Shown one piece after another: positions 52,314 through 61,229 of a stretch of 64,000 nt of DNA. The DNA is from Prosthecobacter sp. SYSU 5D2 (GTDB lineage Bacteria; Verrucomicrobiota; Verrucomicrobiia; Verrucomicrobiales; Verrucomicrobiaceae): positions 248,001 to 312,000 of the forward strand of contig NZ_JBBYXL010000007.1 of NCBI RefSeq assembly GCF_039655865.1, read 5' to 3'. The notes under the pieces were generated by a model, which saw only the letters and a list, made by a program, of their open reading frames with translations, did no database searches and was not told where the DNA came from. Both the position numbers and the translations under genes were made by a program. Numbering within the stretch: position 1 is the first letter of the stretch; each line of letters begins with the position of its first letter.

Positions 52314-54563
52314 ATGCGCACGCCGGTCTTCCATTTCCACAACGATCACGGGGTTCAGTTCCCGTCCATCGGTGCCGGGGTGCGGGAAGAGGGCATGTTT
52401 TTCCGCCGTTTTGTGGGCCTGATTTATCCGGGAAGAGATTCCAGCATCATTGGCCGCGGCGGCTCCGGCGTGATCCATGTGGCACGGGACAAGATCATGG
52501 ACCGCGTGGTGGCGCTGAAGCTGCCTAACGAATCCATCCTGGCCGAAACCCAGGTGCGCAGCGAGGTGCTGAACGAAGCCAGCCAGGCCCTGGAACTGAC
52601 GCACCCGAACATCGTGCGCATTTATGACTTCCATGACCAGGACGGGCGCTGGGGTATCTCCATGCAGTATGTGCGGGGTCACAACCTGGATGAATGGCGG
52701 GACAAACTCGCTCCCCACCAGATGGCAGGCGGATCTTTCTACGACGCAGACCAGATCAAATCCTGGGTGAGCCAGCTCTGCGAAGCCCTCGGCTACGCGC
52801 ATGAAGAGGCCGGCATTGCCCATTGTGACATCAAGCCCCGCAACCTGCTCCTGGAGCGCTCCTTTGACACACGCACCCGGCAGGTCCGGGAAAAGCTGCT
52901 GCTGACGGATTTCGGCATCACGCAGAAGCTGCGGGATTTCACCACCCGCACGCAGCGGCACAACAAGGTCAAGTCCCCCACCGGCAGCGAAAGCGAGGAA
53001 GGCGGCGCGGCCGGCACACTGGCCTACATGTCCCCCCAGCAGCTCAACGGCGCGGAAAGCACCATCGCGGACGACATCTATGCGATGGGGGTGACGATTT
53101 ATGAGCTCCTGACCGGCAGGCCGCCCTACTTCCAGGGGGATGCGAAAATCATCCAGCATCAGATCCAAAGCGTCGTTCCCCCTTCCATGATGGCGCGGCG
53201 GCATGAGCGCGGGGTAAAGTCCGCCCCGCCCATCCCGGATCTTTGGGAGCAGGTCATCGCCCAGTGCCTGCACAAGGAGGCGGATAAAAGGCCCGCCAGC
53301 GCCAGCGAGCTGGCCCGGCTGCTGGGGGTAAGCGCCCATACCGTCTCCAACGTCAGCCTGGTGGAGGAAAAACGCCGGCAACAGGAGACCGAAAGCCTGC
53401 GGGTAACCGTGCAGACGCAGGAGACCAAACTCCATGTCCTGACCACACGGCTGCAGGAACTGGAAACCTCCACCCACGGCAAGGTGGATGAAACGGAACT
53501 GCTCAATGCACAGCTCAAGATTGAGGAACTGGAAGGAACGCTCCAGGGGAAAGAAGCCCAGCTACGCGAATTGGACGAGCAGCTCCAGGATCTGGAAGAG
53601 GCGAAAAACGAACTCCAGCAGCAACTGTCCGAAACCGCCCTGACAGGCGGCGAAGCCGCCTCCAGACTGGGCCAGGAGCGGGATGCGCTGTCGGCACTCA
53701 TCCAGCAGGCCCAGGCGGACGCTGCCAAAATGAAAGAGGAGCGGGATACGGCACAAAGTGCGCTGAAACAGAGCCAGACCGAGCTGGCCACGCTAACCGA
53801 AAAACATGCCGCCGCCGTCAAGGAAGCCGCTGAGGCCAGCAAGCGCGCCCAGACGGCGGACACCCGCATCCAGCAGGTGCAGGATGCCGAAGCCAAGGCA
53901 CGCAAGGACCTGGAAAAAGCCCAGGCAGAGACAGCCCGGCAACTGGCCCAGACCCGGCAGGAATTGGAAAGCACGCGCCGTCAGGCGGAGGCCATGTCTG
54001 GAGAGCAGATCTCCCCGCTGCGCCCCGTTTTAATGATGCTGCTAGGCCTCATTCTTCTGGGCGGCGTGCTGGGTGGCGCACTTGGGTGGATGTTCTCCGG
54101 CGGCTCGCAATCGGATGCCGTTTCAAGCCTGGTGGCGGAGGTCAGGGATGCGGATCCCACCCGTGGAATCCCGGTGCTGAAGCGGCATGTGCAGGTTTAT
54201 TTGAGCCAGCTCGGCCTGGATGAAGACAGCCTGGGCGCGGATTTTGCCAGCCTGCCTGCCGATGCCCCGGCCACCGGCCTGAGCTGGCTGGAGGCCGCCT
54301 CCTTCTGCGAGTGGCTGACCCAGGCCGCCGGCTTTGAAGCCGGGGTGGAGTGGTTTGACCTTCCGGCCATGAAGGATCTGCCGCTGAAAGAGCAGGCCGG
54401 CACCCAGGAATGGACCCGCGAAGAAGCCAGCCTCACGGAGGCAGGACGCCGCATGAAAGTCTATGCCCACGGCCGCCCGCAGGACCAGCAGACGGTCACC
54501 GCAGCGCGCACGCGCCGCTCCCCGGACACCGGGTTTCACTGCATCCTCCGCAGCGCGCCCTAA
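52314..54563 (+). CDS. Ser/Thr protein kinase with coiled coil, membrane helix and FGE-like C-terminus
   Basis: 749 residues in four parts. The kinase domain has G-loop IIGRGGSGVIHVARD, Lys69 in VVALKLPNE, HCDIKPRN (170-177) and DFG (199-201), with HCD in place of HRD, and a GTLAYMSPQQLNG activation segment, so it is probably active. A coiled coil of ~200 residues (about 350-560; VEEKRRQQETESLRVTVQTQ onward) leads to one membrane helix (~570-592; PVLMMLLGLILLGGVLGGAL). The extracytoplasmic tail (GLSWLEAASFCEWLTQAAG, TQEWTREEASL, DTGFHCILRS) resembles the formylglycine-generating-enzyme-like domain of T6SS kinase PpkA but is much shorter. Confidence 0.88.
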   Translation: MRTPVFHFHNDHGVQFPSIGAGVREEGMFFRRFVGLIYPGRDSSIIGRGGSGVIHVARDKIMDRVVALKLPNESILAETQVRSEVLNEASQALELTHPNIVRIYDFHDQDGRWGISMQYVRGHNLDEWRDKLAPHQMAGGSFYDADQIKSWVSQLCEALGYAHEEAGIAHCDIKPRNLLLERSFDTRTRQVREKLLLTDFGITQKLRDFTTRTQRHNKVKSPTGSESEEGGAAGTLAYMSPQQLNGAESTIADDIYAMGVTIYELLTGRPPYFQGDAKIIQHQIQSVVPPSMMARRHERGVKSAPPIPDLWEQVIAQCLHKEADKRPASASELARLLGVSAHTVSNVSLVEEKRRQQETESLRVTVQTQETKLHVLTTRLQELETSTHGKVDETELLNAQLKIEELEGTLQGKEAQLRELDEQLQDLEEAKNELQQQLSETALTGGEAASRLGQERDALSALIQQAQADAAKMKEERDTAQSALKQSQTELATLTEKHAAAVKEAAEASKRAQTADTRIQQVQDAEAKARKDLEKAQAETARQLAQTRQELESTRRQAEAMSGEQISPLRPVLMMLLGLILLGGVLGGALGWMFSGGSQSDAVSSLVAEVRDADPTRGIPVLKRHVQVYLSQLGLDEDSLGADFASLPADAPATGLSWLEAASFCEWLTQAAGFEAGVEWFDLPAMKDLPLKEQAGTQEWTREEASLTEAGRRMKVYAHGRPQDQQTVTAARTRRSPDTGFHCILRSAP

Positions 54564-54587
54564 CCCTTGCCCCCTTGAATCTCTGCC

Positions 54588-56333
54588 ATGGACATTTCAT
54601 ACGAAGAGGCGGTGACCCAGCTTGAGCTGGGGACGGTGGAAAAACGCCTGCACACGTCCCAGCCGGATTCGGTCTCTCTGCAAATCAAGGAGCCCGATGG
54701 CAGGGAAGCCGTCATCAAGTTCCGCTCCAGCGGCCAGGTCAATGCCATGGTGCACCTGACGACCTGGGTGACCGATACGCATACACAGCGGATCCAGCGC
54801 GGCGACAGCGATGCGGAAGACAGCTTTGACCCTCTGGCCGCCATCCTGGAAGAGTATAGCCGGCAGGATGAGGCGGCGCGCAAAGGCGGGGGCCAGTTCA
54901 TCACGCCCCTGGACCGTACAGGGCACATCCAGGACCATGCCTACAGCGTGCGGGAGTGGCATGCCTATTCCCTCCAGCAGCTCATTGATGGCAACGTCAA
55001 ACCCCGCTCATCCGAGGACCTTTTTTATCTGGTCCACAATGTCTGGACGGCGCTGTGTTTCCTTCACCAGCCTCGTTTAAACGTGCCTCATGGCAACCTG
55101 AAGCCAAGCAACGTCCTCTTTGACGAAGGCTCCCAAGGCACCTGGCACCATTACCTGACGGACATGCAGATGAGGTCCGAGACAGACTATGTCACGGAGA
55201 AGCGCCAGGACATGCAGGCGCTGGGCATGCTCATCGTCCAGTATTGTGAGAGCAAGGCCCATTTCAACGACTGGACCGAAGCGGACGAATGCGCACGCGG
55301 TGCCCGCTGGGACTACCTGGGAGAAGACCAGGCCGCCTGGAAGCGCCTGGCCCGCCAGCTCCTCACGCCGGAACATTATACGGATGATTATGATCCGGAG
55401 GTGGACCGGCACAAGCAACTGCGGCCGTTTCGTCCCAAAGGCTACCAGCTGGCCGTGGTGCCGCCGCCGCAGCAGGTGGGTGCCACCGTACGCTCCTCCC
55501 TGGTCACGGACCGCCTGCGCCAGGTGCGCAAGCAGATCGAAGCCGGCGAATGGATGGCGGCGGTGGAAGAGCTGTGCCGCCTGGAGGAACAGTGCAGAGA
55601 AGGGGAAAATGCGAAACAGCGGCCTGAAGTCCTTTCCGTGATGACCCTGGCGGTGGATACCATCCCCGGGGTGGACCAGTCCCCACATGCACTCGCGACT
55701 TTGCAGCGGGCCGCGCAGGCGGGCTCTGCCCTGGCGGCCTATCGCCTGGGGGATCATCACCGGCAGACGGATCCCTCCGCAGCACGACGCTACCTGGCCC
55801 ACGCAGCGGAACTCGGCATGGTACAGGCCTTTGTCCTGCTGGGGGAAATGTACCTCAATGGCGCCCCCGGCCTGCCGCCGGATGTGTCCGAGGCGGCGCG
55901 GAACTTTGAAGATGCCATCCGTCTGAACGAGCTGCCTGAGGCCAAGTTCCGCCTGGCCATTCTCATCCTGCGGGGAGACACCTTCCACCGCCAGGAAAAG
56001 GCGGTTGAATACCTGAACGACGCGCAGGAAGCGAAAGTTCCTGGAGCAGCTGGGATGCTGGGGTTGTGCTATGCGACGGGACTGGCAGTGAACCAGGACA
56101 TGGCACGCGCCTACAAGCTCTTTCAGCAGGCCTGGCAGGAGTCTGAAGACATTCAAAAGCCCGACTACACAGCGCTGAATAACCTGGCGGTGTGCATCGC
56201 CCACGGCTTCGGCGTACCCAATGCCGACCTTCCCCGCGCGCTGCGCCAGATCGAACGGGCGGCCGAGGGAGGGTGCCGGGGGGCCCAGCGAAACCTGGAG
56301 CGCCTGCCACGCCGGATTTTCCTGGAGGCCTGA
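54588..56333 (+). CDS. Pseudokinase with C-terminal Sel1-like repeats
   Basis: 581 residues. The N-terminal ~270 residues keep a kinase-like outline: EAVIKFRS at the Lys position, VPHGNLKPSNVLFDEG (168-181) for the catalytic loop, and TDMQM (191-195) in place of DFG. HRD is HGN and DFG is lost, so phosphotransfer is unlikely. From ~375 on there are Sel1-type repeats (SALAAYRLGDHHRQ, AAELGMVQAFVLLGEMYLNG, PGAAGMLGLCYATGLAVNQD) that hold protein partners. The gene follows the kinase gene with a 24-bp gap; a kinase-pseudokinase pair is the simplest reading. Confidence 0.85.
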   Translation: MDISYEEAVTQLELGTVEKRLHTSQPDSVSLQIKEPDGREAVIKFRSSGQVNAMVHLTTWVTDTHTQRIQRGDSDAEDSFDPLAAILEEYSRQDEAARKGGGQFITPLDRTGHIQDHAYSVREWHAYSLQQLIDGNVKPRSSEDLFYLVHNVWTALCFLHQPRLNVPHGNLKPSNVLFDEGSQGTWHHYLTDMQMRSETDYVTEKRQDMQALGMLIVQYCESKAHFNDWTEADECARGARWDYLGEDQAAWKRLARQLLTPEHYTDDYDPEVDRHKQLRPFRPKGYQLAVVPPPQQVGATVRSSLVTDRLRQVRKQIEAGEWMAAVEELCRLEEQCREGENAKQRPEVLSVMTLAVDTIPGVDQSPHALATLQRAAQAGSALAAYRLGDHHRQTDPSAARRYLAHAAELGMVQAFVLLGEMYLNGAPGLPPDVSEAARNFEDAIRLNELPEAKFRLAILILRGDTFHRQEKAVEYLNDAQEAKVPGAAGMLGLCYATGLAVNQDMARAYKLFQQAWQESEDIQKPDYTALNNLAVCIAHGFGVPNADLPRALRQIERAAEGGCRGAQRNLERLPRRIFLEA

Positions 56334-56458
56334 CCTTTCACACCGGCATTTGGTAACTGCCACGCCTTAAAAAGAGTATTTGAGCATGAGGAACCGCCAC
56401 TCAATTCAGACCAGTATGGGATAAGTTGCAGGCACCCCTCACTTTTTTGTTTGTCTGC

Positions 56459-56488
56459 TTGACGTTTATAGGTTTTTTCACCTAGCAT
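56459..56488 (+). promoter_or_regulatory. Possible vgrG promoter
   Basis: TTGACG, 18-bp spacer, TAGCAT, in an AT-rich stretch of the 203-bp gap between the pseudokinase and vgrG genes. The -10 is a weak match. The rest of this gap holds no gene. Confidence 0.35.
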
Positions 56489-56536
56489 TTTTGTGCTGGC
56501 GAATTTATCTGAATTGTAGCTATTCCACGTTTGCCC

Positions 56537-58642
56537 ATGAGTTCCCCTACTGGAAAGAACCGCCACGCGGCGATAGACACCCCGCTCGGGACAGACAAGC
56601 TCGTCCTGAAGTCCATGAGCGGACGTGAGGAACTTGGCAGGCTCTTCGACTATCATCTGGTGCTTCTGGATCCGGCCCAGGACATTGATCCTGACAAGCT
56701 GGTGGGACTGAACGTGACGGTGCGCCTGCTGCAGGAGGACGGCAAGATGCGCTATTTCAATGGCTACATCGCCTCGCTTTCCTTCCTTGGATACGAGGAG
56801 GATGCCGGTGTTTATCATGCGCAGATGGTGCCCTGGCTGTGGTTCCTTTCCCGCGCCAGCGACTGCCGGCCCTTCCAGAAGGAAACGGTGAGGCAGATCC
56901 TGGAAAAGCTGTTCGCAGACTTCGGCTTTGAAGATTACGAGTTTCAGCTTTCCGGCAGCTACAGCCCCAAGCCGTTCTGCGTCCAGTATAACGAAACTGC
57001 GCTCAACTTTGTGAGCCGGCTCATGGAGCATGAGGGGATGTACTACTGGTGGAAGCACGAAAACGGCAAGCACACCATGGTCATCACCGATGACATGGCC
57101 AAGCACAAAGAGCATCCTGACCGCGCCAAGATCGAATGGCGGCCACGCACCGGCGTGCTTGAGGACGGTTATCTGTATGATCTCCGCCTGCAAAAAACCG
57201 TCAGCACCGGTGCCTTCGCCACCAATGATTATAACTTCATGAAGCCGCAAATGGACCTCCGGTCCAAGGTGGCCAAAGAGAAGAAGCATGCGGCGGCCAA
57301 GTTCGAGCACTTCGAGTATCCGGGCATTTTCCGGGAAACGAAAGACGGCAGCAGCCTGTCCCAAATCCGCCTGGAGGAGGCCCAGGCAGGCCATGAATCC
57401 ATTGATGCCATGACCACGGCACGGGCCATGTCCTGCGGTTACAAGTTTCAGCTCACACGGGCGGAGCGCAAAGACCAGGAACGCAAATACCTGATTACAT
57501 CCACCGTGCTGACCATCAGCGTGGATGCCTATGGCAGCGGCGGCGGCGGCAGCGGGGACAAGTTTGAAAGCCACATCACCTGCATTCCGGACACCAGTGT
57601 GTTCAGGCCGGCACGGCTGTCTCCCAAGCCCCTGATCCGCGGCCCTCAGACGGCGGTCGTCGTCGGCCCTCCCGGCGAAGAAATCTACTGTGACGAACAC
57701 GGCCGCGTGAAGCTGCACTTCTTCTGGGACCGCCGCAGCGAGGCGAATGAAAACTCTTCCAAATGGGTGCGTGTGAGCCACCCGTCCGCCGGCGGGAGCT
57801 ACGGGTTCCTGAGCATCCCGCGCGTGGGCCAGGAGGTCATCGTGGAATTCCTGAACGGCGATCCCGACCAGCCCCTGGTCACCGGCCGCGTTTACAACGC
57901 GATGAACACCCCGCCGTACAATCTCCCGGCGGACAAGACGCGCTCCGTCTGGAAATCCAACTCCAGCAAGGGCGGCGGCGGTTTCAACGAAATCCGCCTT
58001 GAGGATGCCAAGGACGCAGAACAGGTTTTCATCCACGGCCAGAAGGACATGGACGTGCGGGTCAAAAACATCCGCAAAGAATTCACTGGCAAAGACCAGC
58101 ACCTGCTGGTGGTCAATGACCTCACCGAGCAGGTGGATCGTGATGCCGGCCTGACCATCGGCAGACATCACAAGGAAAGCATTGGCAAGGACCACCATGT
58201 GACTGTCGGTGGCGATGACATCACTTCTGTTGGCAAATCCTTCCAGGTGGCGGCCGGCAGCGATGTGCGGATCGAGGCGGGTGGAGACACGGAGATCACC
58301 ACGGCAATGGCCACCGCGATCGCCTCAGGCATGAGCGTGGTGGTGGAGGCCCCGATGATCACATTAAAAGGCGCGGGCGGCTTCATCGCCATCGGGCCCT
58401 CTGGTGTGACCATTCAAGGCACGATGGTTCTCATCAACTCCGGCGGAGCGGCGGGCTCCAAAAAATCCGTGGCGAAAAAATCCCCCGAGAAACCGAAAGC
58501 GGCGGAAAAGGCGGACGACTCCAAAGCTGGCAAGGTGGAAAAAGCCAAGGGCATGGGTCACGCCTCCCAGCCGGGCACGTGGAAGAAACAGACCGTGGAG
58601 GACCTGGCTGCCCAAAGCGGATCCCCCTTCTACTCCAAATAA
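56537..58642 (+). CDS. vgrG: Type VI secretion tip protein VgrG
   Basis: 701 residues from the ATG at 56537 (a TTG lies six bases upstream). The N-terminal gp27-like part has GTDKLVLKSMSGREELGRLFDYHLVLL and VQYNETALNFVSRLMEHEGMYYWWKH; the gp5-like OB domain has DEHGRVKLHFFWDRR, SKWVRVSHPSAGGSYGFLSIPRVGQEVIVEFLNGDPDQPLVTGRVYN; then repeated beta-helix (DVRVKNIRKEFTGKDQHLLV, GRHHKESIGKDHHVTVGGDD). After ~640 comes a Lys/Ala-rich tail (KSVAKKSPEKPKAAEKADDS) with no recognisable toxin domain. It forms the puncturing spike of the contractile apparatus. Confidence 0.95.
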   Translation: MSSPTGKNRHAAIDTPLGTDKLVLKSMSGREELGRLFDYHLVLLDPAQDIDPDKLVGLNVTVRLLQEDGKMRYFNGYIASLSFLGYEEDAGVYHAQMVPWLWFLSRASDCRPFQKETVRQILEKLFADFGFEDYEFQLSGSYSPKPFCVQYNETALNFVSRLMEHEGMYYWWKHENGKHTMVITDDMAKHKEHPDRAKIEWRPRTGVLEDGYLYDLRLQKTVSTGAFATNDYNFMKPQMDLRSKVAKEKKHAAAKFEHFEYPGIFRETKDGSSLSQIRLEEAQAGHESIDAMTTARAMSCGYKFQLTRAERKDQERKYLITSTVLTISVDAYGSGGGGSGDKFESHITCIPDTSVFRPARLSPKPLIRGPQTAVVVGPPGEEIYCDEHGRVKLHFFWDRRSEANENSSKWVRVSHPSAGGSYGFLSIPRVGQEVIVEFLNGDPDQPLVTGRVYNAMNTPPYNLPADKTRSVWKSNSSKGGGGFNEIRLEDAKDAEQVFIHGQKDMDVRVKNIRKEFTGKDQHLLVVNDLTEQVDRDAGLTIGRHHKESIGKDHHVTVGGDDITSVGKSFQVAAGSDVRIEAGGDTEITTAMATAIASGMSVVVEAPMITLKGAGGFIAIGPSGVTIQGTMVLINSGGAAGSKKSVAKKSPEKPKAAEKADDSKAGKVEKAKGMGHASQPGTWKKQTVEDLAAQSGSPFYSK

Positions 58643-58689
58643 TCATGCCGCACTGAAACGCCCGCCTCATCAGCCTCCCTCTGTGCCCC

Positions 58690-59289
58690 ATGCTTTCCCC
58701 TTCCGCCAAAATACAGCTCTGGAAGACGCTCTTCAAACCCGATCCCGAGGAAGATCCCAAGTCCCTTTACGTCCTGCTGGACGGGGCGACCGTACGCCAG
58801 CTACCGGATTACCTGGAAGATGAGGAGGCCGACCATGTGCCGCTGCTGCCCCTGACCTCCAACGAGCCTGAGGAAGTGACACGTGCGGCCTACCTGGCCC
58901 GCGTGCTGCCAGATTCCACCCTGTCAGACTGGCTGGCGGGAGATGGCTGGGGGAAGAACTGGGGGATCTTTTTGTGCTGCCCGCAAGGGACCGATATGGA
59001 TGCGCTGCTGGGCCACCTGCGGGACCTGGCCCAGGTGCGCCTGCCGGACGGACGCATCGTTTATTTCCGGTTCTATGATCCACGCGTGTGGAGACCCTTT
59101 TCCACCACCTGTGACAGCGCCCAGCTGAAGCATCTTTTCCCCCTGCCCATCACTTATGCCTGTGAGAGCGAGGATGGCACCGCCGTGCTGCTGGACCGCA
59201 TTAAAAACGGCATGGTGGACCGGCGCAGCATCCTGCTGGACGAGTTCACCTCCGACCAGCCGCTGCCCGGCGTGACCCAGCCTGCCTGA
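58690..59289 (+). CDS. DUF4123 T6SS effector adaptor
   Basis: 199 residues. SLYVLLDGATVRQLPDYL at the N-terminus, GKNWGIFLCCPQGTDMDALLGHLRDLAQVRLPDGRIVYFRFYDPRVWRPF in the centre: the DUF4123 (Tap-1/TEC) signature. DUF4123 proteins load an effector on the tip of VgrG and are encoded between the two, as here. The effector would therefore be expected among the next genes. Confidence 0.9.
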   Translation: MLSPSAKIQLWKTLFKPDPEEDPKSLYVLLDGATVRQLPDYLEDEEADHVPLLPLTSNEPEEVTRAAYLARVLPDSTLSDWLAGDGWGKNWGIFLCCPQGTDMDALLGHLRDLAQVRLPDGRIVYFRFYDPRVWRPFSTTCDSAQLKHLFPLPITYACESEDGTAVLLDRIKNGMVDRRSILLDEFTSDQPLPGVTQPA

Positions 59290-59302
59290 ATGCCCGCCCC
59301 CC

Positions 59303-59662
59303 ATGATTGACATCCGTCCAGACCAGATTCAAATGTTCCTCGACAAGGTGCGCAGCACCTTTGTGGGCCGTGTCACCGCCTACCTGAAGGCCAACCACCG
59401 GCAGTGGGTGGAAACGATGCAGCCCCAGGAAATGGAAGCCCTGATCCGCCGCCAGGTCTCCGCCGCAGAAGGCTATGGCATCACCACGGAGACGTCGGTG
59501 GTGCAGTTCATTGAAACGGGGCTGGCTTTTGGAGAGGATTTTCATTCCTCTGGCAAGTATCCTGAGGCGGAACGCATTTTGTTGCAAAATGTTGAGGGTA
59601 CACTGAAAGCTCAACAACTGGTGTTGGCGGCCAAACAGGGGCTCAACAAGACGGAGGCTTGA
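59303..59662 (+). CDS. Small conserved protein in the VgrG/DUF4123 block
   Basis: 119 residues, all-helical in appearance (IQMFLDKVRSTFVGRVTAYLKAN, EMEALIRRQVSAAEGYGIT, VVQFIETGLAFG, YPEAERILLQNVEGTLKAQQLV). No family I can name. It starts 13 bp after the DUF4123 stop and ends 6 bp before the next start, so it belongs to the same transcription unit. It may be a chaperone or structural accessory of the delivery module. Confidence 0.75.
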   Translation: MIDIRPDQIQMFLDKVRSTFVGRVTAYLKANHRQWVETMQPQEMEALIRRQVSAAEGYGITTETSVVQFIETGLAFGEDFHSSGKYPEAERILLQNVEGTLKAQQLVLAAKQGLNKTEA

Positions 59663-59668
59663 TGTCTT

Positions 59669-61213
59669 ATGGCGGATGCCTGGACTTTTGAATTCAACAC
59701 GGAAAAGCTGGAGAAGTCCTTTTCCAGCCTGCAGCCGGTCAGCGACTCAGTGCAGGCGGCCGAGTCACCGACTCCGGGCTGCTGCTCACGCACGTCCCTG
59801 GTGGTGAGCTGCCGGGCCTTCGAGCGGGCTTATTCCCTGGAGCTGCCGCTGAAAACGCGGCTGCCTAACGAGACGCCTGACAAGCCGCCGCAGAATTCGC
59901 AGATGCTGGTGATGGCGGCCCAGGTGCCAGCGCCGATGCTGCAGGTGCTTTCTGTGCGCGAAGGGCGGGAGGTGGCGGAGGTGGGGGTCACGGCGCAAGG
60001 GGCCAACCAATGCCCCCCGGGACGGCCCAACCGGGTGAAGGTGGACGGGATCGGCGGAGGCGAGCAGGATGTACCCTTCAACCAATGGGGCTGGAAGGCG
60101 CCGGCCATCCTGGATGCCAGGCTGATGGAGCCGCTGAACGAAGACATGATTTCGCTCCTGCACCCGTTCAAGGCCGCCGGCCTGCCGGCGCAGGTCTGGA
60201 CGCTTTCGGTGCCCGGCTGTCCGGCTTCCAAACTGAAAGCCTCTGTCGCAGCCTTTCCAGATGTGCGCTGGCGTGGCAGGCTAACCCTGCGCACGGAGGC
60301 GAGGCCCGGCAGCAGTTCCGGATTTGAGGTAAAGATTGGCGGCGACCTGGCCTGCCACTACAACGGTAGAGAATTTAAGATTCAGACCCGTGACCAGGTG
60401 AAGGCGCTGTGCCCGTGGTTCGACTGCCTGGAGATGCTGGCCAAATCCGCTGTGGCCCTTATGGCTCTGCGCCCGGGGGTGAAGCAGCAGGGGCTGGACA
60501 ATCCGCGGCTGGAACGGCATGGCGAGCTGGGCATCTCCCCGTGGCCGCAGCTTTCCCTGCAACTGGAGTCCGCCCTCTTTGAGCAGGAAGGCAACGGCCT
60601 GCTGGGACACAGCCTGAAGGCCCTGGTGAGCGGGGATCCGGTGATGGGTGCGCAAGGGGAGATGAGCGTGCTGCCCGCCTGGCTGGAAGATGCGGCCAAA
60701 AGGCCGCTGCTGGCACCGCTGCTGGCGGGCCTGGATGTGGTGCGCATAGAGGAGATTACCCAGGAGGTGGGCCTGTGGCTGGTGGCGGAAGGAAAGGTGA
60801 GCCTGCGGGCGGGGGTGGAAGCACGCCGACCCATGGCCGCCACCCAGAGCCTGGGGCGCGCAGCGGGCGGGATCTCCCTGCATCTGGAGGCAAGGTCCAT
60901 CCGTGACTATGACACACTGCTGACCACCTGCGGCGGGGTGGATGACATCACGGCACCTGCGGGCATGACCGCCGCCTGTGAACCCCCGGCAGATTCCCCC
61001 ATTCCTGAGCCGGCGGAAAAAAAATGCCGGGCCCAGCTCAGTTTCACCGGCTGCTCCGTCTCCGGTCTGGAGAAATGGCGGCCCGGCTGCCGGTTCCGCC
61101 GCTGGGTGCCCGCCGGGGCCAAGCCGCCCGGCTGCCTCCCCCTGGTACCTGCACGCGCCTGGCCAGGCGGTGGCGAGCCTGGACAACCGGCCGAAATCCC
61201 CTGGTGCGACTGA
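59669..61213 (+). CDS. Unknown protein in the T6SS-associated block (candidate cargo or structural component)
   Basis: 514 residues, no family recognised. No signal peptide or membrane helix. Two domains may be present: ~1-190 (MADAWTFEFNTEKLEKSFSS to PFNQWGWKAPAILDARLMEP) and ~190-430 (RWRGRLTLRTEARPGSSS, LMALRPGVKQQGLDNP, QLSLQLESALFEQEGN), both beta-rich. The last ~60 residues are Arg/Pro/Gly-rich and out of character (RPGCRFRRWVPAGAKPPGCL), and the +1 frame is also open across this part, so a frameshift near 61100 cannot be excluded. Confidence 0.7.
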   Translation: MADAWTFEFNTEKLEKSFSSLQPVSDSVQAAESPTPGCCSRTSLVVSCRAFERAYSLELPLKTRLPNETPDKPPQNSQMLVMAAQVPAPMLQVLSVREGREVAEVGVTAQGANQCPPGRPNRVKVDGIGGGEQDVPFNQWGWKAPAILDARLMEPLNEDMISLLHPFKAAGLPAQVWTLSVPGCPASKLKASVAAFPDVRWRGRLTLRTEARPGSSSGFEVKIGGDLACHYNGREFKIQTRDQVKALCPWFDCLEMLAKSAVALMALRPGVKQQGLDNPRLERHGELGISPWPQLSLQLESALFEQEGNGLLGHSLKALVSGDPVMGAQGEMSVLPAWLEDAAKRPLLAPLLAGLDVVRIEEITQEVGLWLVAEGKVSLRAGVEARRPMAATQSLGRAAGGISLHLEARSIRDYDTLLTTCGGVDDITAPAGMTAACEPPADSPIPEPAEKKCRAQLSFTGCSVSGLEKWRPGCRFRRWVPAGAKPPGCLPLVPARAWPGGGEPGQPAEIPWCD

Positions 61214-61229
61214 TCCTGGAAAAAAGCCC

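Noticed and set aside
56165..58198. 677-codon minus-strand open frame
   Set aside because: Antisense to vgrG and the end of the pseudokinase gene; no recognisable motif.
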